From NCBI GenBank assembly GCA_002440885.1, contig DJVY01000115.1, positions 1-32,894 on the forward strand: DNA of 32,894 bases. The letters are read 5' to 3'. Positions 21,630 to 30,314 of the stretch are shown in pieces. Made by a program: the position numbers and the translations under genes. Source of the stretch: Bacteroidales bacterium UBA6244. Lineage in GTDB: Bacteria > Bacteroidota > Bacteroidia > Bacteroidales > F082. Every line of letters begins with the position of its first letter. Position 1 is the first letter of the stretch. The notes beneath the pieces are model-generated. The model was not told the DNA's origin. It saw only the letters and a program-made list of their open reading frames with translations, and searched no databases.

Positions 21630-23633
21630 ATGTTACAGAAATATTTAGATGAAATAGCGCGCAGTTCGCAACCCGATATGCAGCTTATGTTAAAAGTAGG
21701 CAAAAATGCTCTTCAAGCGCGTTTTGTGGCCTTTTTTTACCGCCACAATGCTGACTCAGAAACCTTGTTTTATTATGAGTCCGACAAGGGTATTGACCTC
21801 ATCAATAAGGAGATAGTTGACGGTGCTTTGCGGTTTGTTATCGATACTATTCCCAGTAACAACGCTGAACCGGAATTGCTTAATGTAGAGGATATAATTG
21901 ATGTCCGGCTGCGTTCATTTTGCTCTTTGGCGGGAATTAGTAACATGGCCTTGTCAAAGAAAATGACAGCGGTAGGAAGGGTTTTCATAATTCTGGTGGC
22001 CGATTTTTCTAAAATCTTAAGTGACGAAGAAACCGCTTTGCTAAAAGGCATGGGGAGTGTTCTTGCTTTAACTGCTGCTCAGCGCCATATAGATGATCAG
22101 GCTGGTCAGGAGAGAGAGAAATACAAAGCCCTGTTTAATCGATCTAACAGTGGTCTGCTCATGCTACACGATCAAAAGATTGTTGAATCCAACCCAAAAT
22201 CCACGCAACTTTTCGGTCTGGGATCTAATACATTAGCTGGTCTTACAGTAGAAGAGCTCCTTTACTATAAGTCAGATTTGGCCAATGACCTACAGAAAGA
22301 AGAGCTGAAAACGTATATTCAGCAGGCCTTATCCGGCAATCCTGTCCAGTTCGAGTGGCTTTGCCATAAAAGTGATGGGAGTTCCTTTACAGCGGAGATC
22401 TTTTTGACCCGTTTTATGGAGGACAAGTCCAGTAATTTATTTGTTGTTATTCGCGACATCAGTCTGAGGAAAGCCTACGAAAATGAACTTATTCTGGCAC
22501 GTGAGGAGGCGCATGAGGCCAACAGGTTAAAGTCTACCGCGTTGGCTTCTATGTCGCATGAAATCAGAACACCGCTCAATTCCATCATAGGGTTTTCGGG
22601 TTTATTGCTTGATCCCGAAGTTACCCCCGAAGAAAAGGAAACCTATTCCAAGCTGATTTCTGTTGCGGGAAAGGGTTTGTCGCAGTTAGTTTCCGACATC
22701 ATCGATTTCTCAAAACTGGAAATCGGACAGCTGAGTTTGTATCCTGAAGAATTTGACCTGCATCTTTTTTTACAGGATTTAAAAAAGACCTTTTTACAGG
22801 ACAGATTCCAACGCGGCAAGGAGCACATCGACTTGCGTTTGGTTATGCCTACAGACCAGCCTCTCCTTGTTGAAACCGATCCGTTGCGCCTTCGGCAGGT
22901 TATTACGAATTTGGTGGGAAATGCCTTTAAGTTTGTCGATCATGGTTTTGTTGAGTTTGGTTATGCCTCGGTAACTGCGACCAATATTCTGTTTTACGTA
23001 AAAGACACCGGAGTAGGTATCGACAGAAACAAACAAGAGCAAATTTTTACCCCTTATGGTCAGGACGATACCACCTATCACCGCAACAGAGAGGGGTCAG
23101 GGTTGGGATTGTCGATAAGCAAATCCTTTGTGGAATTACTGGGCGGTAAAATCTGGCTCGATTCAGAACAGGATTCAGGATCTACGTTTTATTTTACAAT
23201 ACCTTATTTTACCCACAGTCAGGAGGGTGTGCCACAGAATCAGTCCGGGTCACTTTTTCCTGTCGATTTATCTGGTAAGAAAGTGCTTATCGCCGATGAT
23301 ATCCGTGAGAACTATCTGTTTTTAAAAGAGTTGTTTAAAAATACGGGCGCGGAGCTACTCATTGCCAAAAATGGAGCGGAGGCACTATCACTAGCACACG
23401 AAAATGGTCCTGTTGACCTCGCCCTGATTGATGTTCGTATGCCCAAGATGGATGGCATGCAGTTGGCTCAAAAACTGCGGGAGGATTATCCTTTTATGAT
23501 TATCATGGCTTTAACGGCCTATCCAAATGAAAGCAATAAAGAGGAGTTCTTTGCCCTCGGATGCAATGAATACCTGCACAAGCCTTTGGATGTAAGCCTG
23601 CTTTCCCGGTTGCTCACCGCCTATTTCGATTAA
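21630..23633 (+). CDS. Soluble hybrid sensor histidine kinase
   Basis: A 667-aa hybrid kinase with no membrane segment. The order is an N-terminal region with GAF-like length (about 1-160), a PAS domain (about 165-285; KALFNRSNSGLLMLHDQKIV and FVVIRDISLRKAYENE), HisKA with phospho-acceptor His310 in MSHEIRTPLNS, HATPase (N-box NLVGNAFKFVD, G-boxes DTGVGI and GSGLGLSIS), and a C-terminal receiver with phospho-acceptor Asp601 in LIDVRMPKMDG and Lys in YLHKPLD. It likely senses an intracellular signal and passes phosphate on via another protein, since there is no output domain and no neighbouring regulator. The frame opens at TTG 21609, but ATG 21630 (MLQKYLDE) is the more natural start. Confidence 0.92.
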   Translation: MLQKYLDEIARSSQPDMQLMLKVGKNALQARFVAFFYRHNADSETLFYYESDKGIDLINKEIVDGALRFVIDTIPSNNAEPELLNVEDIIDVRLRSFCSLAGISNMALSKKMTAVGRVFIILVADFSKILSDEETALLKGMGSVLALTAAQRHIDDQAGQEREKYKALFNRSNSGLLMLHDQKIVESNPKSTQLFGLGSNTLAGLTVEELLYYKSDLANDLQKEELKTYIQQALSGNPVQFEWLCHKSDGSSFTAEIFLTRFMEDKSSNLFVVIRDISLRKAYENELILAREEAHEANRLKSTALASMSHEIRTPLNSIIGFSGLLLDPEVTPEEKETYSKLISVAGKGLSQLVSDIIDFSKLEIGQLSLYPEEFDLHLFLQDLKKTFLQDRFQRGKEHIDLRLVMPTDQPLLVETDPLRLRQVITNLVGNAFKFVDHGFVEFGYASVTATNILFYVKDTGVGIDRNKQEQIFTPYGQDDTTYHRNREGSGLGLSISKSFVELLGGKIWLDSEQDSGSTFYFTIPYFTHSQEGVPQNQSGSLFPVDLSGKKVLIADDIRENYLFLKELFKNTGAELLIAKNGAEALSLAHENGPVDLALIDVRMPKMDGMQLAQKLREDYPFMIIMALTAYPNESNKEEFFALGCNEYLHKPLDVSLLSRLLTAYFD

Positions 23634-23666
23634 TTGCTTATCTTTACCTTTTTTAGCGTGCAAAAA

Positions 23667-23674
23667 TAATTTTG
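23667..23674 (+). promoter_or_regulatory. -7 box abutting the recQ start codon
   Basis: TAATTTTG ends 5 nt before ATG 23680, so the transcript starts at about the ATG. This repeats the arrangement at bamD. Confidence 0.5.
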
Positions 23675-23679
23675 CCTGT

Positions 23680-25611
23680 ATGAGAAGTGAAGCCAGAAAA
23701 GTTTTAATCAAGTATTGGGGCTATCCCGAATTTCGGCCCATGCAGGAAGATATCATCGTTTCTGTAGCCGAAGGGCATGATACGCTGGCACTGCTACCAA
23801 CGGGTGGCGGCAAGTCGATTTGTTTCCAGGTTCCGGCCTTGATGTCTGAAGGCACTTGCATCGTTGTTACGCCGCTAATTGCCTTGATGAAAGACCAGGT
23901 GGCCAATTTAAAAAAGACCGGCATTAAAGCTGCAGCCTTGTACACAGGCATGCATCGCTCTGAAATTGATTCCATATACTCCCGTGTGGTGGCCGGCGAG
24001 TACAAGTTTTTTTACGTATCACCCGAACGTATCGATACCGATGTGTTCAGGGAAATTATAGGGAGGGTAAAAGTAAATTTGCTGGCTATTGATGAAGCCC
24101 ATTGTGTTTCACAGTGGGGATACGATTTCAGGCCGCCATATTTACGTATCGCTGAGATCAGACCCTGGTTGCCCGGTGTACCTGTGCTGGCCCTCACGGC
24201 TACGGCCACCCCATCGGTTGTTACCGACATTATGGATAAGCTGGCGTTCAGAAAGAACAGGGTTTTTAAAACCACTTTTGAACGGAGCAACCTATCGTAC
24301 AGTGTGGTGCGAGAATATGACAAGCCCACATACCTTATGCGTTTTTTTCTGGAGACCAAAGGGTCTGGGATAGTTTATGTGCGCAGCAGGAAAAAGACCA
24401 GAGAGCTGGCCGAAGTGCTTACCAAAAAAGGAATAAGTGCCACTTATTACCATGCCGGATTGGATAGTCAGATACGCGACGAACGGCAAAAACTGTGGAC
24501 GACAGGGCAGGTTAAGGTAATGGTGGCCACCAATGCTTTTGGGATGGGAATAGATAAACCGGATGTTAGAAAGGTGATCCACTACGACTTACCCGACTGC
24601 ATTGAATCGTATTTTCAGGAAGCCGGACGAGCCGGGCGCGACCGTAAACCCTCCGAAGCATTGCTGATGTATAATGACCTGGACATTGCCAACGCCAAAG
24701 AAAGACTCAGTGATTCATACCCGCCTATTCAGACCATACGATCGATTTACAATACCTTGGGCAATTATTTTCAACTGCCCGAGGGGAGTGGTAAAGATAT
24801 GAGCTATGATTTTAAAATAGCGGATTTCGCGTCTTCCTATAATTTTAAGGTAATGGAAGTCTTTAGTGCAATCCGTATTTTGGAAAGAGAAGGGTTTCTG
24901 ATCTACATCGAGTCAGCTGGCCAATATTCCAAACTGTTTGTGTTGATGGGACGCGAGGAATTGTACCGGTTTATGGTTGAAAACCCGCAAAGTGAACGCA
25001 TTGTAAAAGAAATTCTCAGGTCGTATTCCGGTGTTTTTACCGATTATGTTAACATCAACGAGGCCATGTTGGCCAAACGTGCCGATTTGAAAACAGAAGA
25101 GGTGATTAAACAGCTCGAACTGCTGAACAGGCTGAAGTTGATTTCCTATATCCCTATCAGGAAACTGCCTCAGCTGGTATACACGGTAGGCCGTCAGCGG
25201 GCTGAGCATATCCAGCTTTCAGATAAAAATTACCGCTTTTTAAAAGAAGCCGCTGAAAAACGCCTGGATGCTCTAATCCATTTTATTACGGATAACCTCA
25301 AATGCCGGAGTCAGCAGCTGCTGGCTTATTTTGGTGAGCCCAAAAGCCGGAGGTGTGGGATTTGTGATGTCTGTATTGGCCAGAATAAGGTTAATCTGAA
25401 TGACATTGAATTTGAGCAACTGGTAGAGCATATTAAAGGTTTGCTTTTGGCTAAACCGCGCAATCTTTACGAACTCGTGCCTGCCTGTTCGCCTTTTAAG
25501 GAAGAACAGGTGATCGATGTCCTGCGTTGGCTCATGGACAACAACAAGGTGTCGCGCGACAAAAAAGAAATGCTGTTTTGGCACGACCAACTTAACCTGG
25601 CTTTCGAATAA
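23680..25611 (+). CDS. recQ: ATP-dependent DNA helicase RecQ
   Basis: A 643-aa 3'-5' DNA helicase of the RecQ family acting in recombination and fork repair. Visible motifs are FRPMQEDIIVSV (motif 0), TGGGKSICFQ with Lys45 (Walker A), TPLIALMKDQV, DEAHCVSQWGYDFRP with Asp138 (motif II and the aromatic loop), LTATATP, and YYHAGLDSQIRDERQ, VATNAFGMGIDKPDVR, YFQEAGRAGRDRKPS (motifs IV-VI). A zinc-binding segment lies near residue 540-565 (CRSQQLLAYFGEPKSRRCGI, then CDVC), unusually placed after the winged-helix region compared with E. coli RecQ. No HRDC domain is apparent. Confidence 0.95.
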   Translation: MRSEARKVLIKYWGYPEFRPMQEDIIVSVAEGHDTLALLPTGGGKSICFQVPALMSEGTCIVVTPLIALMKDQVANLKKTGIKAAALYTGMHRSEIDSIYSRVVAGEYKFFYVSPERIDTDVFREIIGRVKVNLLAIDEAHCVSQWGYDFRPPYLRIAEIRPWLPGVPVLALTATATPSVVTDIMDKLAFRKNRVFKTTFERSNLSYSVVREYDKPTYLMRFFLETKGSGIVYVRSRKKTRELAEVLTKKGISATYYHAGLDSQIRDERQKLWTTGQVKVMVATNAFGMGIDKPDVRKVIHYDLPDCIESYFQEAGRAGRDRKPSEALLMYNDLDIANAKERLSDSYPPIQTIRSIYNTLGNYFQLPEGSGKDMSYDFKIADFASSYNFKVMEVFSAIRILEREGFLIYIESAGQYSKLFVLMGREELYRFMVENPQSERIVKEILRSYSGVFTDYVNINEAMLAKRADLKTEEVIKQLELLNRLKLISYIPIRKLPQLVYTVGRQRAEHIQLSDKNYRFLKEAAEKRLDALIHFITDNLKCRSQQLLAYFGEPKSRRCGICDVCIGQNKVNLNDIEFEQLVEHIKGLLLAKPRNLYELVPACSPFKEEQVIDVLRWLMDNNKVSRDKKEMLFWHDQLNLAFE

Positions 25612-25667
25612 ATGCTTAGTTTTGGTTGTTGAAATATTTCTTAGTTGAAGTTAATATAAAGGTACTT

Positions 25668-26384
25668 ATGAAAACAAATTTATTCCTGACCGCCATTCTG
25701 CTCTCTCTAACCCAGCTCATCTATGCCCAGTCGAACAAACGTCAGTATGTGGGGCTATCATTGGGACCATCAATAACGCTGGCCGATTTCGCTAAAACTG
25801 ATTTGAGCGACTCCACTTCAGGCTTTGCAAAAACGGGTCTGGCCTTCAATTTTACCTATGCTTATCGGCTGAATCACAATTTTGGCGTGATGGCTTTAGG
25901 AAACTACAGCAGCAATAAACTGAATAATACGGCCTATGCCGAAGGGTTGCAAAAGGCCAACCCTGAGTATCTCGTGGCTATTGAAAGCAGTCAGAACTGG
26001 GCTAACGGGGGTTTGTTTGCGGGACCATTTTTCCGCTTTCCGATAGGCGATTACTTTTCGTTCGATGTCAGGGGGCTTATAGGATATTTTGTGAGCTACT
26101 CACCTAAAGCCACCATTTACGCCACTGAAGTTGATCCACCCAAAGAAACTTTTACCTACTACAACGAAAGCGCGCGGGCTTCGGGTTTTGGCTATGTATT
26201 GGGTGCAGGGCTCAAATACAGGCTCAGCAATTACTATATTACAGCTTTTGCCGATTATATCGGGTCGGACTTACATTTCAGCAATGCTACAGGATGGGAT
26301 TGGAACGATGAGTCATTTACGGAGTCATTTAACCAAAAGATTAACTACCTGACTGTAACCGTTGGTGTAGCCTATATCCTCTGA
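25668..26384 (+). CDS. Outer-membrane beta-barrel protein
   Basis: A 238-aa exported protein with signal peptide KTNLFLTAILLSLTQLIYAQ. The mature part shows alternating amphipathic strands (QYVGLSLGPSITLADF, LAFNFTYAYRLNHNFGVMAL, YFSFDVRGLIGYFVSY, SGFGYVLGAGLKYRLS, YYITAFADYIG) and a last strand YLTVTVGVAYIL, which fits a small OmpA/OmpW-like barrel. The frame opens upstream at TTG 25626, but the signal peptide begins at ATG 25668. It is the only plus-strand gene before the bidirectional terminator shared with HU. Confidence 0.82.
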   Translation: MKTNLFLTAILLSLTQLIYAQSNKRQYVGLSLGPSITLADFAKTDLSDSTSGFAKTGLAFNFTYAYRLNHNFGVMALGNYSSNKLNNTAYAEGLQKANPEYLVAIESSQNWANGGLFAGPFFRFPIGDYFSFDVRGLIGYFVSYSPKATIYATEVDPPKETFTYYNESARASGFGYVLGAGLKYRLSNYYITAFADYIGSDLHFSNATGWDWNDESFTESFNQKINYLTVTVGVAYIL

Positions 26385-26453
26385 TCAAAGGTTGTTGTAA
26401 GTAACGGTTTAACCTACAATCTTTATTGCAGGCCTGTTACCAAACATTAAGGC

Positions 26454-26491
26454 AAAAAAAAACGTCCTGAATCAATTCAAGACGTTTTTTT
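26454..26491. terminator. Bidirectional terminator between the barrel protein and HU
   Basis: AACGTCCTGAAT (26461-26472) pairs with ATTCAAGACGTT (26475-26486) with one mismatch; A9 precedes and T7 follows, so it works in both directions for two convergent genes. Confidence 0.88.
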
Positions 26492-26506
26492 ACCAAAGTA
26501 AAGTTG

Positions 26507-26779
26507 CTATTTTACAACTTTTGTAAGGTCAGCACCGGCTTTAAACTTAACCACTTTTTTTGCGGCAATGTTGATTTCTTTGCCGGTTTGAGGGTTACGT
26601 CCTTTACGTGCGGCTCTGGTAGAAACAGAAAAAGATCCAAATCCTACTAAAGCAACGCGATCACCTGCTTTTAAAGCATCTCCGGTAGCGGTTACAAAGG
26701 CATCAAGAGCTTTTTTTGCATCACTCTTGCTGATGGTGGCTCCGTTGGCCATGGCGTCGATTAATTCAGCTTTGTTCAT
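26507..26779 (-). CDS. HU-family DNA-binding protein
   Basis: A 90-aa nucleoid protein, full family length. MNKAELIDAMANGATISKSD gives the dimerisation helices and VGFGSFSVSTRAARKGRNPQ TGKEI the beta-arm signature that inserts in the DNA minor groove. It is convergent with the barrel gene across a shared terminator and has a well-formed promoter (26822-26851). It could be the main HU or one of several paralogues; also a likely host cofactor of tyrosine integrases such as the one at 185-1492. Confidence 0.96.
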   Translation of the reverse strand: MNKAELIDAMANGATISKSDAKKALDAFVTATGDALKAGDRVALVGFGSFSVSTRAARKGRNPQTGKEINIAAKKVVKFKAGADLTKVVK

Positions 26780-26821
26780 CGTAGTTAAATTATTTAATTA
26801 ACACTAGGGTATTTATGGTAA

Positions 26822-26851
26822 CAAATGTAGTGTTTATCTGTAAAAAAACAA
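26822..26851 (-). promoter_or_regulatory. Promoter of the HU gene
   Basis: On the minus strand TTG (26851-26849) and TACATTTG (26829-26822) are 19 bp apart, an ideal Bacteroidota -33/-7 pair. Leader about 36 nt. Confidence 0.65.
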
Positions 26852-26990
26852 GAAAGAACAATGTTTTTCTGCTGGTTTGTTGATAAAAGTCCTGAATTGT
26901 TAATAAAACCTTGTGTTTTTAGTTGTTTTAGTTCCATTTTTGGCTTTAAAGCGAGCATTGGTGAGGGCTTTTAAGCTGGTTCTTGTCGCT

Positions 26991-27959
26991 TTATTGCAAG
27001 CTGCAATCGCCCAAATCGCCTATGCCTCTGAGGAATTCTTCTGATTTCATGGCTTTTTTCCCGGCTTGTTGCAGCGATTTTATTTCAATAAACCCATCAA
27101 GAGTGGCCACCAGGAGCGTTTTTTTGTCGGGGATATGAATTGAACCTATTCTGAATTCGTGCTGTTGTGGAATAAAGGTGGTATCAAAAATTTTAACAGG
27201 GATGATTTCCCCATTGCTTTTTCTCAATTCAGTGGTTGCTGCAGGATAAGGACTAAGACCTCTGACAAAATTATGTATGGTTGAGCCAGATTGATTCCAG
27301 TTGATTTTACAAAATGCTTTTGAAAGTTTTGGAGCTGTTTTTAACGGTTCTTCCCCGGAAGTAGCGGCCTGAGGTATGGGGATGATGTTGTTTTCAATAA
27401 TGGCCTTGGCCGTATCAACCACAAGTCCGGCTCCCATCACCATAAGTTTGTCGTGCAAGCTTCCGGCATTGTCCTCAGCAGAAATTTCAATATCTTTCTG
27501 CATTAAAATACTTCCTGTGTCAATTTGGTGATCGAGGAAAAAGGTGGTAGCACCTGTTTTGCGCTCTCCATTGATAAGCGCGTGGTTTATGGGTGCAGCC
27601 CCGCGGTATTGCGGAAGAAGGCTGGCATGCAGGTTAAAAGTGCCAAGTGAGGGCATATTCCATACTACTTCGGGTAACATGCGAAAAGCCACAACCACCT
27701 GAAGATCGGCTTTCCATTGCGACAAATCCCTGATAAACACTTCATCTTTCAGGTTTTCCGGTTGCAGCACGGGTAATCCGACCTGCTGAGCATATAGCTT
27801 TACCGCTGAGGAAGTCATTTTTTTTCCTCTTCCGGCGGGCCTGTCGGGAGCTGTTACAACGCCCACCACCCGGAATTGGTTTTCAACCAATGCCTGCAAC
27901 GATGGAACTGCAAATTCTGGTGTTCCCATAAACACGATATTTATGTCGGATTTTGTCAT
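26991..27959 (-). CDS. fmt: Methionyl-tRNA formyltransferase
   Basis: A 322-aa enzyme that formylates initiator Met-tRNA with 10-formyltetrahydrofolate. Motifs: VFMGTPEFAVPSLQAL at the N-terminus, FNLHASLLPQYRGAAPINHA with the catalytic His and the folate loop, and TFFLDHQIDTGSIL. The C-terminal OB-fold domain is present (about 210-322). A terminator-like hairpin ends about 11 nt before the ATG, leaving no room for a separate promoter. Confidence 0.97.
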   Translation of the reverse strand: MTKSDINIVFMGTPEFAVPSLQALVENQFRVVGVVTAPDRPAGRGKKMTSSAVKLYAQQVGLPVLQPENLKDEVFIRDLSQWKADLQVVVAFRMLPEVVWNMPSLGTFNLHASLLPQYRGAAPINHALINGERKTGATTFFLDHQIDTGSILMQKDIEISAEDNAGSLHDKLMVMGAGLVVDTAKAIIENNIIPIPQAATSGEEPLKTAPKLSKAFCKINWNQSGSTIHNFVRGLSPYPAATTELRKSNGEIIPVKIFDTTFIPQQHEFRIGSIHIPDKKTLLVATLDGFIEIKSLQQAGKKAMKSEEFLRGIGDLGDCSLQ

Positions 27960-27970
27960 GGTGTAAAAAT

Positions 27971-28000
27971 AAAAAAACCCGACATAGATGCCGGGTTTTT
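27971..28000. terminator. Bidirectional terminator between the TPR gene and fmt
   Basis: AAACCCGACAT (27975-27985) pairs with ATGCCGGGTTT (27988-27998) with one mismatch; A7 and T5 flank it. On the minus strand it follows the TPR gene stop by 17 bp and ends close to the fmt start. Confidence 0.85.
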
Positions 28001-28016
28001 CGCGGTATAATTTTAT

Positions 28017-28718
28017 TTATTTCTTTGAGCTCAAACTTTCAGCTCTTGCAATATATTTGTCGATGTCGAAAGCCTCTTTGCTTTTGGGGTATTCACTTTT
28101 AATCTGTTTATACGCTTTAACCGCGTTGTCGTATTCTGCTAACAATTCGTAGACATTGCCGGCCTTCAGGAGAAACAAAGGAGCGGTAAATTCGTTTTTG
28201 TCAAAATTGGCGGCTTTTTTGTAGTGCTCTACAGCCTTTTTCTGATCGCCCAGTTCCAGATAGGCATCACCGATAGCGCCAATAGCCATAGGCTGCACCA
28301 GGTGGTCATCTCCGCTAAAGTCTTCGAGCAGGTCGATGGCTTGATTAAAGTCTTTTTTCTTTAAAAAACTGATTCCTGCGTAATAATTAGCCAGATTTCC
28401 GGGTTGGGTCATGCCGTACTCATCAATAATATCAAGAAAGCCGAGGTTGTTGCCGTCGCCATAGAGGGCTTTATCGAGTGAATCGGACTCAAAATAGTGT
28501 TGAGCAGCGAACATTTGTGTTGCAGCTTCTGCATTTCTTGGCTCCATGTAATACTTGTTGTACGCGAAATAACCTACAATGGCTATAACAACAATAAGAA
28601 CGACTACTGAAATGTTCTTTTGGTTATTGAAAATAAACTGCTCGGTTCTTGAAAGGGTTTCTTCGATGTTTTCGAGACGTTGATCCCCTTTAACTTCCTG
28701 ATGTTTTTTATTGACCAT
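28017..28718 (-). CDS. Membrane-anchored TPR protein (YfgM-like)
   Basis: A 233-aa protein with a basic N-terminus, one membrane helix (about residues 36-54, ISVVVLIVVIAIVGYFAYN) and a periplasmic or exported C-terminal part of TPR-like repeats (YYAGISFLKKKDFNQAIDLL, IGDAYLELGDQKKAVEHYKKA, KAGNVYELLAEYDNAVKAYK). This is the layout of YfgM/BamB-associated ancillary proteins, which assist envelope protein folding; the match to that role is inference. The start is preceded by a -7 box at 28739-28746. Confidence 0.82.
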   Translation of the reverse strand: MVNKKHQEVKGDQRLENIEETLSRTEQFIFNNQKNISVVVLIVVIAIVGYFAYNKYYMEPRNAEAATQMFAAQHYFESDSLDKALYGDGNNLGFLDIIDEYGMTQPGNLANYYAGISFLKKKDFNQAIDLLEDFSGDDHLVQPMAIGAIGDAYLELGDQKKAVEHYKKAANFDKNEFTAPLFLLKAGNVYELLAEYDNAVKAYKQIKSEYPKSKEAFDIDKYIARAESLSSKK

Positions 28719-28738
28719 AGTGTTTCAATTTGAGCCTG

Positions 28739-28746
28739 CAAAAATA
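28739..28746 (-). promoter_or_regulatory. -7 box of the TPR gene
   Basis: TATTTTTG on the minus strand matches TAnnTTTG and gives a short leader of about 14 nt to the ATG at 28718. No -33 element at the right spacing. Confidence 0.4.
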
Positions 28747-28852
28747 TATTTTAATTCTCAATAATAAAAGTAGACTGATAATTTTTAATTTTGTGTTTTC
28801 CACAGGTTTATAAACACTCTTTCGGGTGACGAACTAACATAATACTCATAAT

Positions 28853-29674
28853 ATGAACGGAATACGAATATGGATGACTCTATTGATGCTTCTTCAGTTT
28901 GCCTGGAGCAGTTTTGCCGGTTGGGTTATTTCGGAAGAGTCGGTGGATAACTACGGAAATAAGTCATTTCAGACTACATTTATCCAGCAAAACCGTATTC
29001 GCTACGAAAGTTCCACTTCGGTTACCATCCTCGATTTAAACGATAGTACCATCACCATCGTTTTTCCGACCCTGATGGTTTACTGGAAAGGCAATCCGGA
29101 TGAGCTGAATGAGGAGATGTTTATGGCTTTTGAGGTTCAGGTTCAATCGCTTATAGCCGGTTTACCCCAAAGCGAGCAGCCTGCTTTTCAGCAAATGTAC
29201 GATTCCATTAAAATTAAACTGCAGCGAAGTGATACCGGTTACTGGGTGCCGCCATCGCTTCATTTGAAGAAAACAGCAGAAAACCTGGATGTTGGAATTT
29301 ACCACACGACCGCCTATGCCTTATACAGGGACAGCATTATAAAAAAGGAGTTTTGGGTGGCTTCAGGATTAAATCCATACGAGGAGGTAGATATTCAGCG
29401 GTTTATTTCCCTGAATAACCGCATAAATCCTTACAGCAGGAGAGGGATTGCAATACAGGCTGAGGAATATCTGAGCTTATTGAATAGCGGTATTATAGTT
29501 AAATCGAGAGTTTACGGGGGAGCCGATGAGGTGCTTGAAACCAGTGTGGTTGACTACGGCAAAGTGAATATCCCTGATGACTTTTTTTTACCACCGGCAA
29601 ATTACCGCAAAGTCAGTTTGGCTGAGGCGTTTACTTTGCCCATGATAGACTCAGAACTGTTTAACAGTGAGTAA
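28853..29674 (+). CDS. DUF4412-like exported protein
   Basis: A 273-aa exported protein of unknown function. The signal peptide is MTLLMLLQFAWSSFAG. The mature region has the repeated-strand style of DUF4412/LolA-like proteins (TTFIQQNRIRYESS, VTILDLNDSTITIVFP, KEFWVASGLNP). Such domains bind lipids or hydrophobic ligands in some families, but there is no direct evidence here. The gene faces the minus-strand operon, ending 27 bp before the FAH gene end. Confidence 0.72.
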   Translation: MNGIRIWMTLLMLLQFAWSSFAGWVISEESVDNYGNKSFQTTFIQQNRIRYESSTSVTILDLNDSTITIVFPTLMVYWKGNPDELNEEMFMAFEVQVQSLIAGLPQSEQPAFQQMYDSIKIKLQRSDTGYWVPPSLHLKKTAENLDVGIYHTTAYALYRDSIIKKEFWVASGLNPYEEVDIQRFISLNNRINPYSRRGIAIQAEEYLSLLNSGIIVKSRVYGGADEVLETSVVDYGKVNIPDDFFLPPANYRKVSLAEAFTLPMIDSELFNSE

Positions 29675-29701
29675 GGGCGAGCAACTTACCGGCTGACAAG
29701 C

Positions 29702-30310
29702 CTATTTTACGTGAAAATCCAGCAGTTTTTTTCCTTCGAGAAACGCTTCAAAGTGGTCGCCGATTTTTGTTGGACCAACGCCGGCTGGCGTTCCGGTGAA
29801 AATATAGTCTCCTATACGGAGGGTGACAAATTTAGAAACGTACGCAATGATTTGGTTGAATGAAAAGATCATGTCTTTGGTGTTCCCGGTTTGTCTGCGT
29901 TCGCCATTTATGTCGAGCCAAAAATTGATGTTTTCGTTTGAAAGCGAGGTGATATCGATAAAAGTCCCTGTCGGAGCTGATTGATCAAAAGCTTTGGCTA
30001 TTTCCCATGGCAATCCCTTTGCTTTGCATTTTGCCTGAAGGTCACGCGCTGTAAAGTCGATTCCAACCGATATTTCGTTGAAATACCTGTCGGCGAATGC
30101 GGGCTCGATGTGTCTTCCGTTTTTCGCAATTTTAAGTACGATTTCGGTTTCAAAGTGTAAATCTTCGGTGAAGTCAGGATAGAAGAACGGATTGTTTTTC
30201 AGCAGCAAGGCTGTGTCGGGTTTCATGAAAAAGACGGGCGATTCGGGGACATCGTTATTAAGCTCCCGTGCATGTTCCGCATAATTCCTGCCAATGCAAA
30301 TTATTTTCAT
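29702..30310 (-). CDS. Fumarylacetoacetate hydrolase family protein
   Basis: A 202-aa enzyme of the FAH superfamily, close in length to the single-domain FAHD1-like members (acylpyruvase/oxaloacetate decarboxylase or tautomerase). Motifs: CIGRNYAEHARELN at the N-terminus, metal-binding FETEIVLKI (both Glu) and SVGIDFTARDLQ (Asp), then KAFDQSAPTG and IFTGTPAGVGP. The exact substrate cannot be read. It lies 4 bp after the exonuclease gene and is probably co-transcribed with it. Confidence 0.9.
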   Translation of the reverse strand: MKIICIGRNYAEHARELNNDVPESPVFFMKPDTALLLKNNPFFYPDFTEDLHFETEIVLKIAKNGRHIEPAFADRYFNEISVGIDFTARDLQAKCKAKGLPWEIAKAFDQSAPTGTFIDITSLSNENINFWLDINGERRQTGNTKDMIFSFNQIIAYVSKFVTLRIGDYIFTGTPAGVGPTKIGDHFEAFLEGKKLLDFHVK

Positions 30311-30314
30311 ACGG

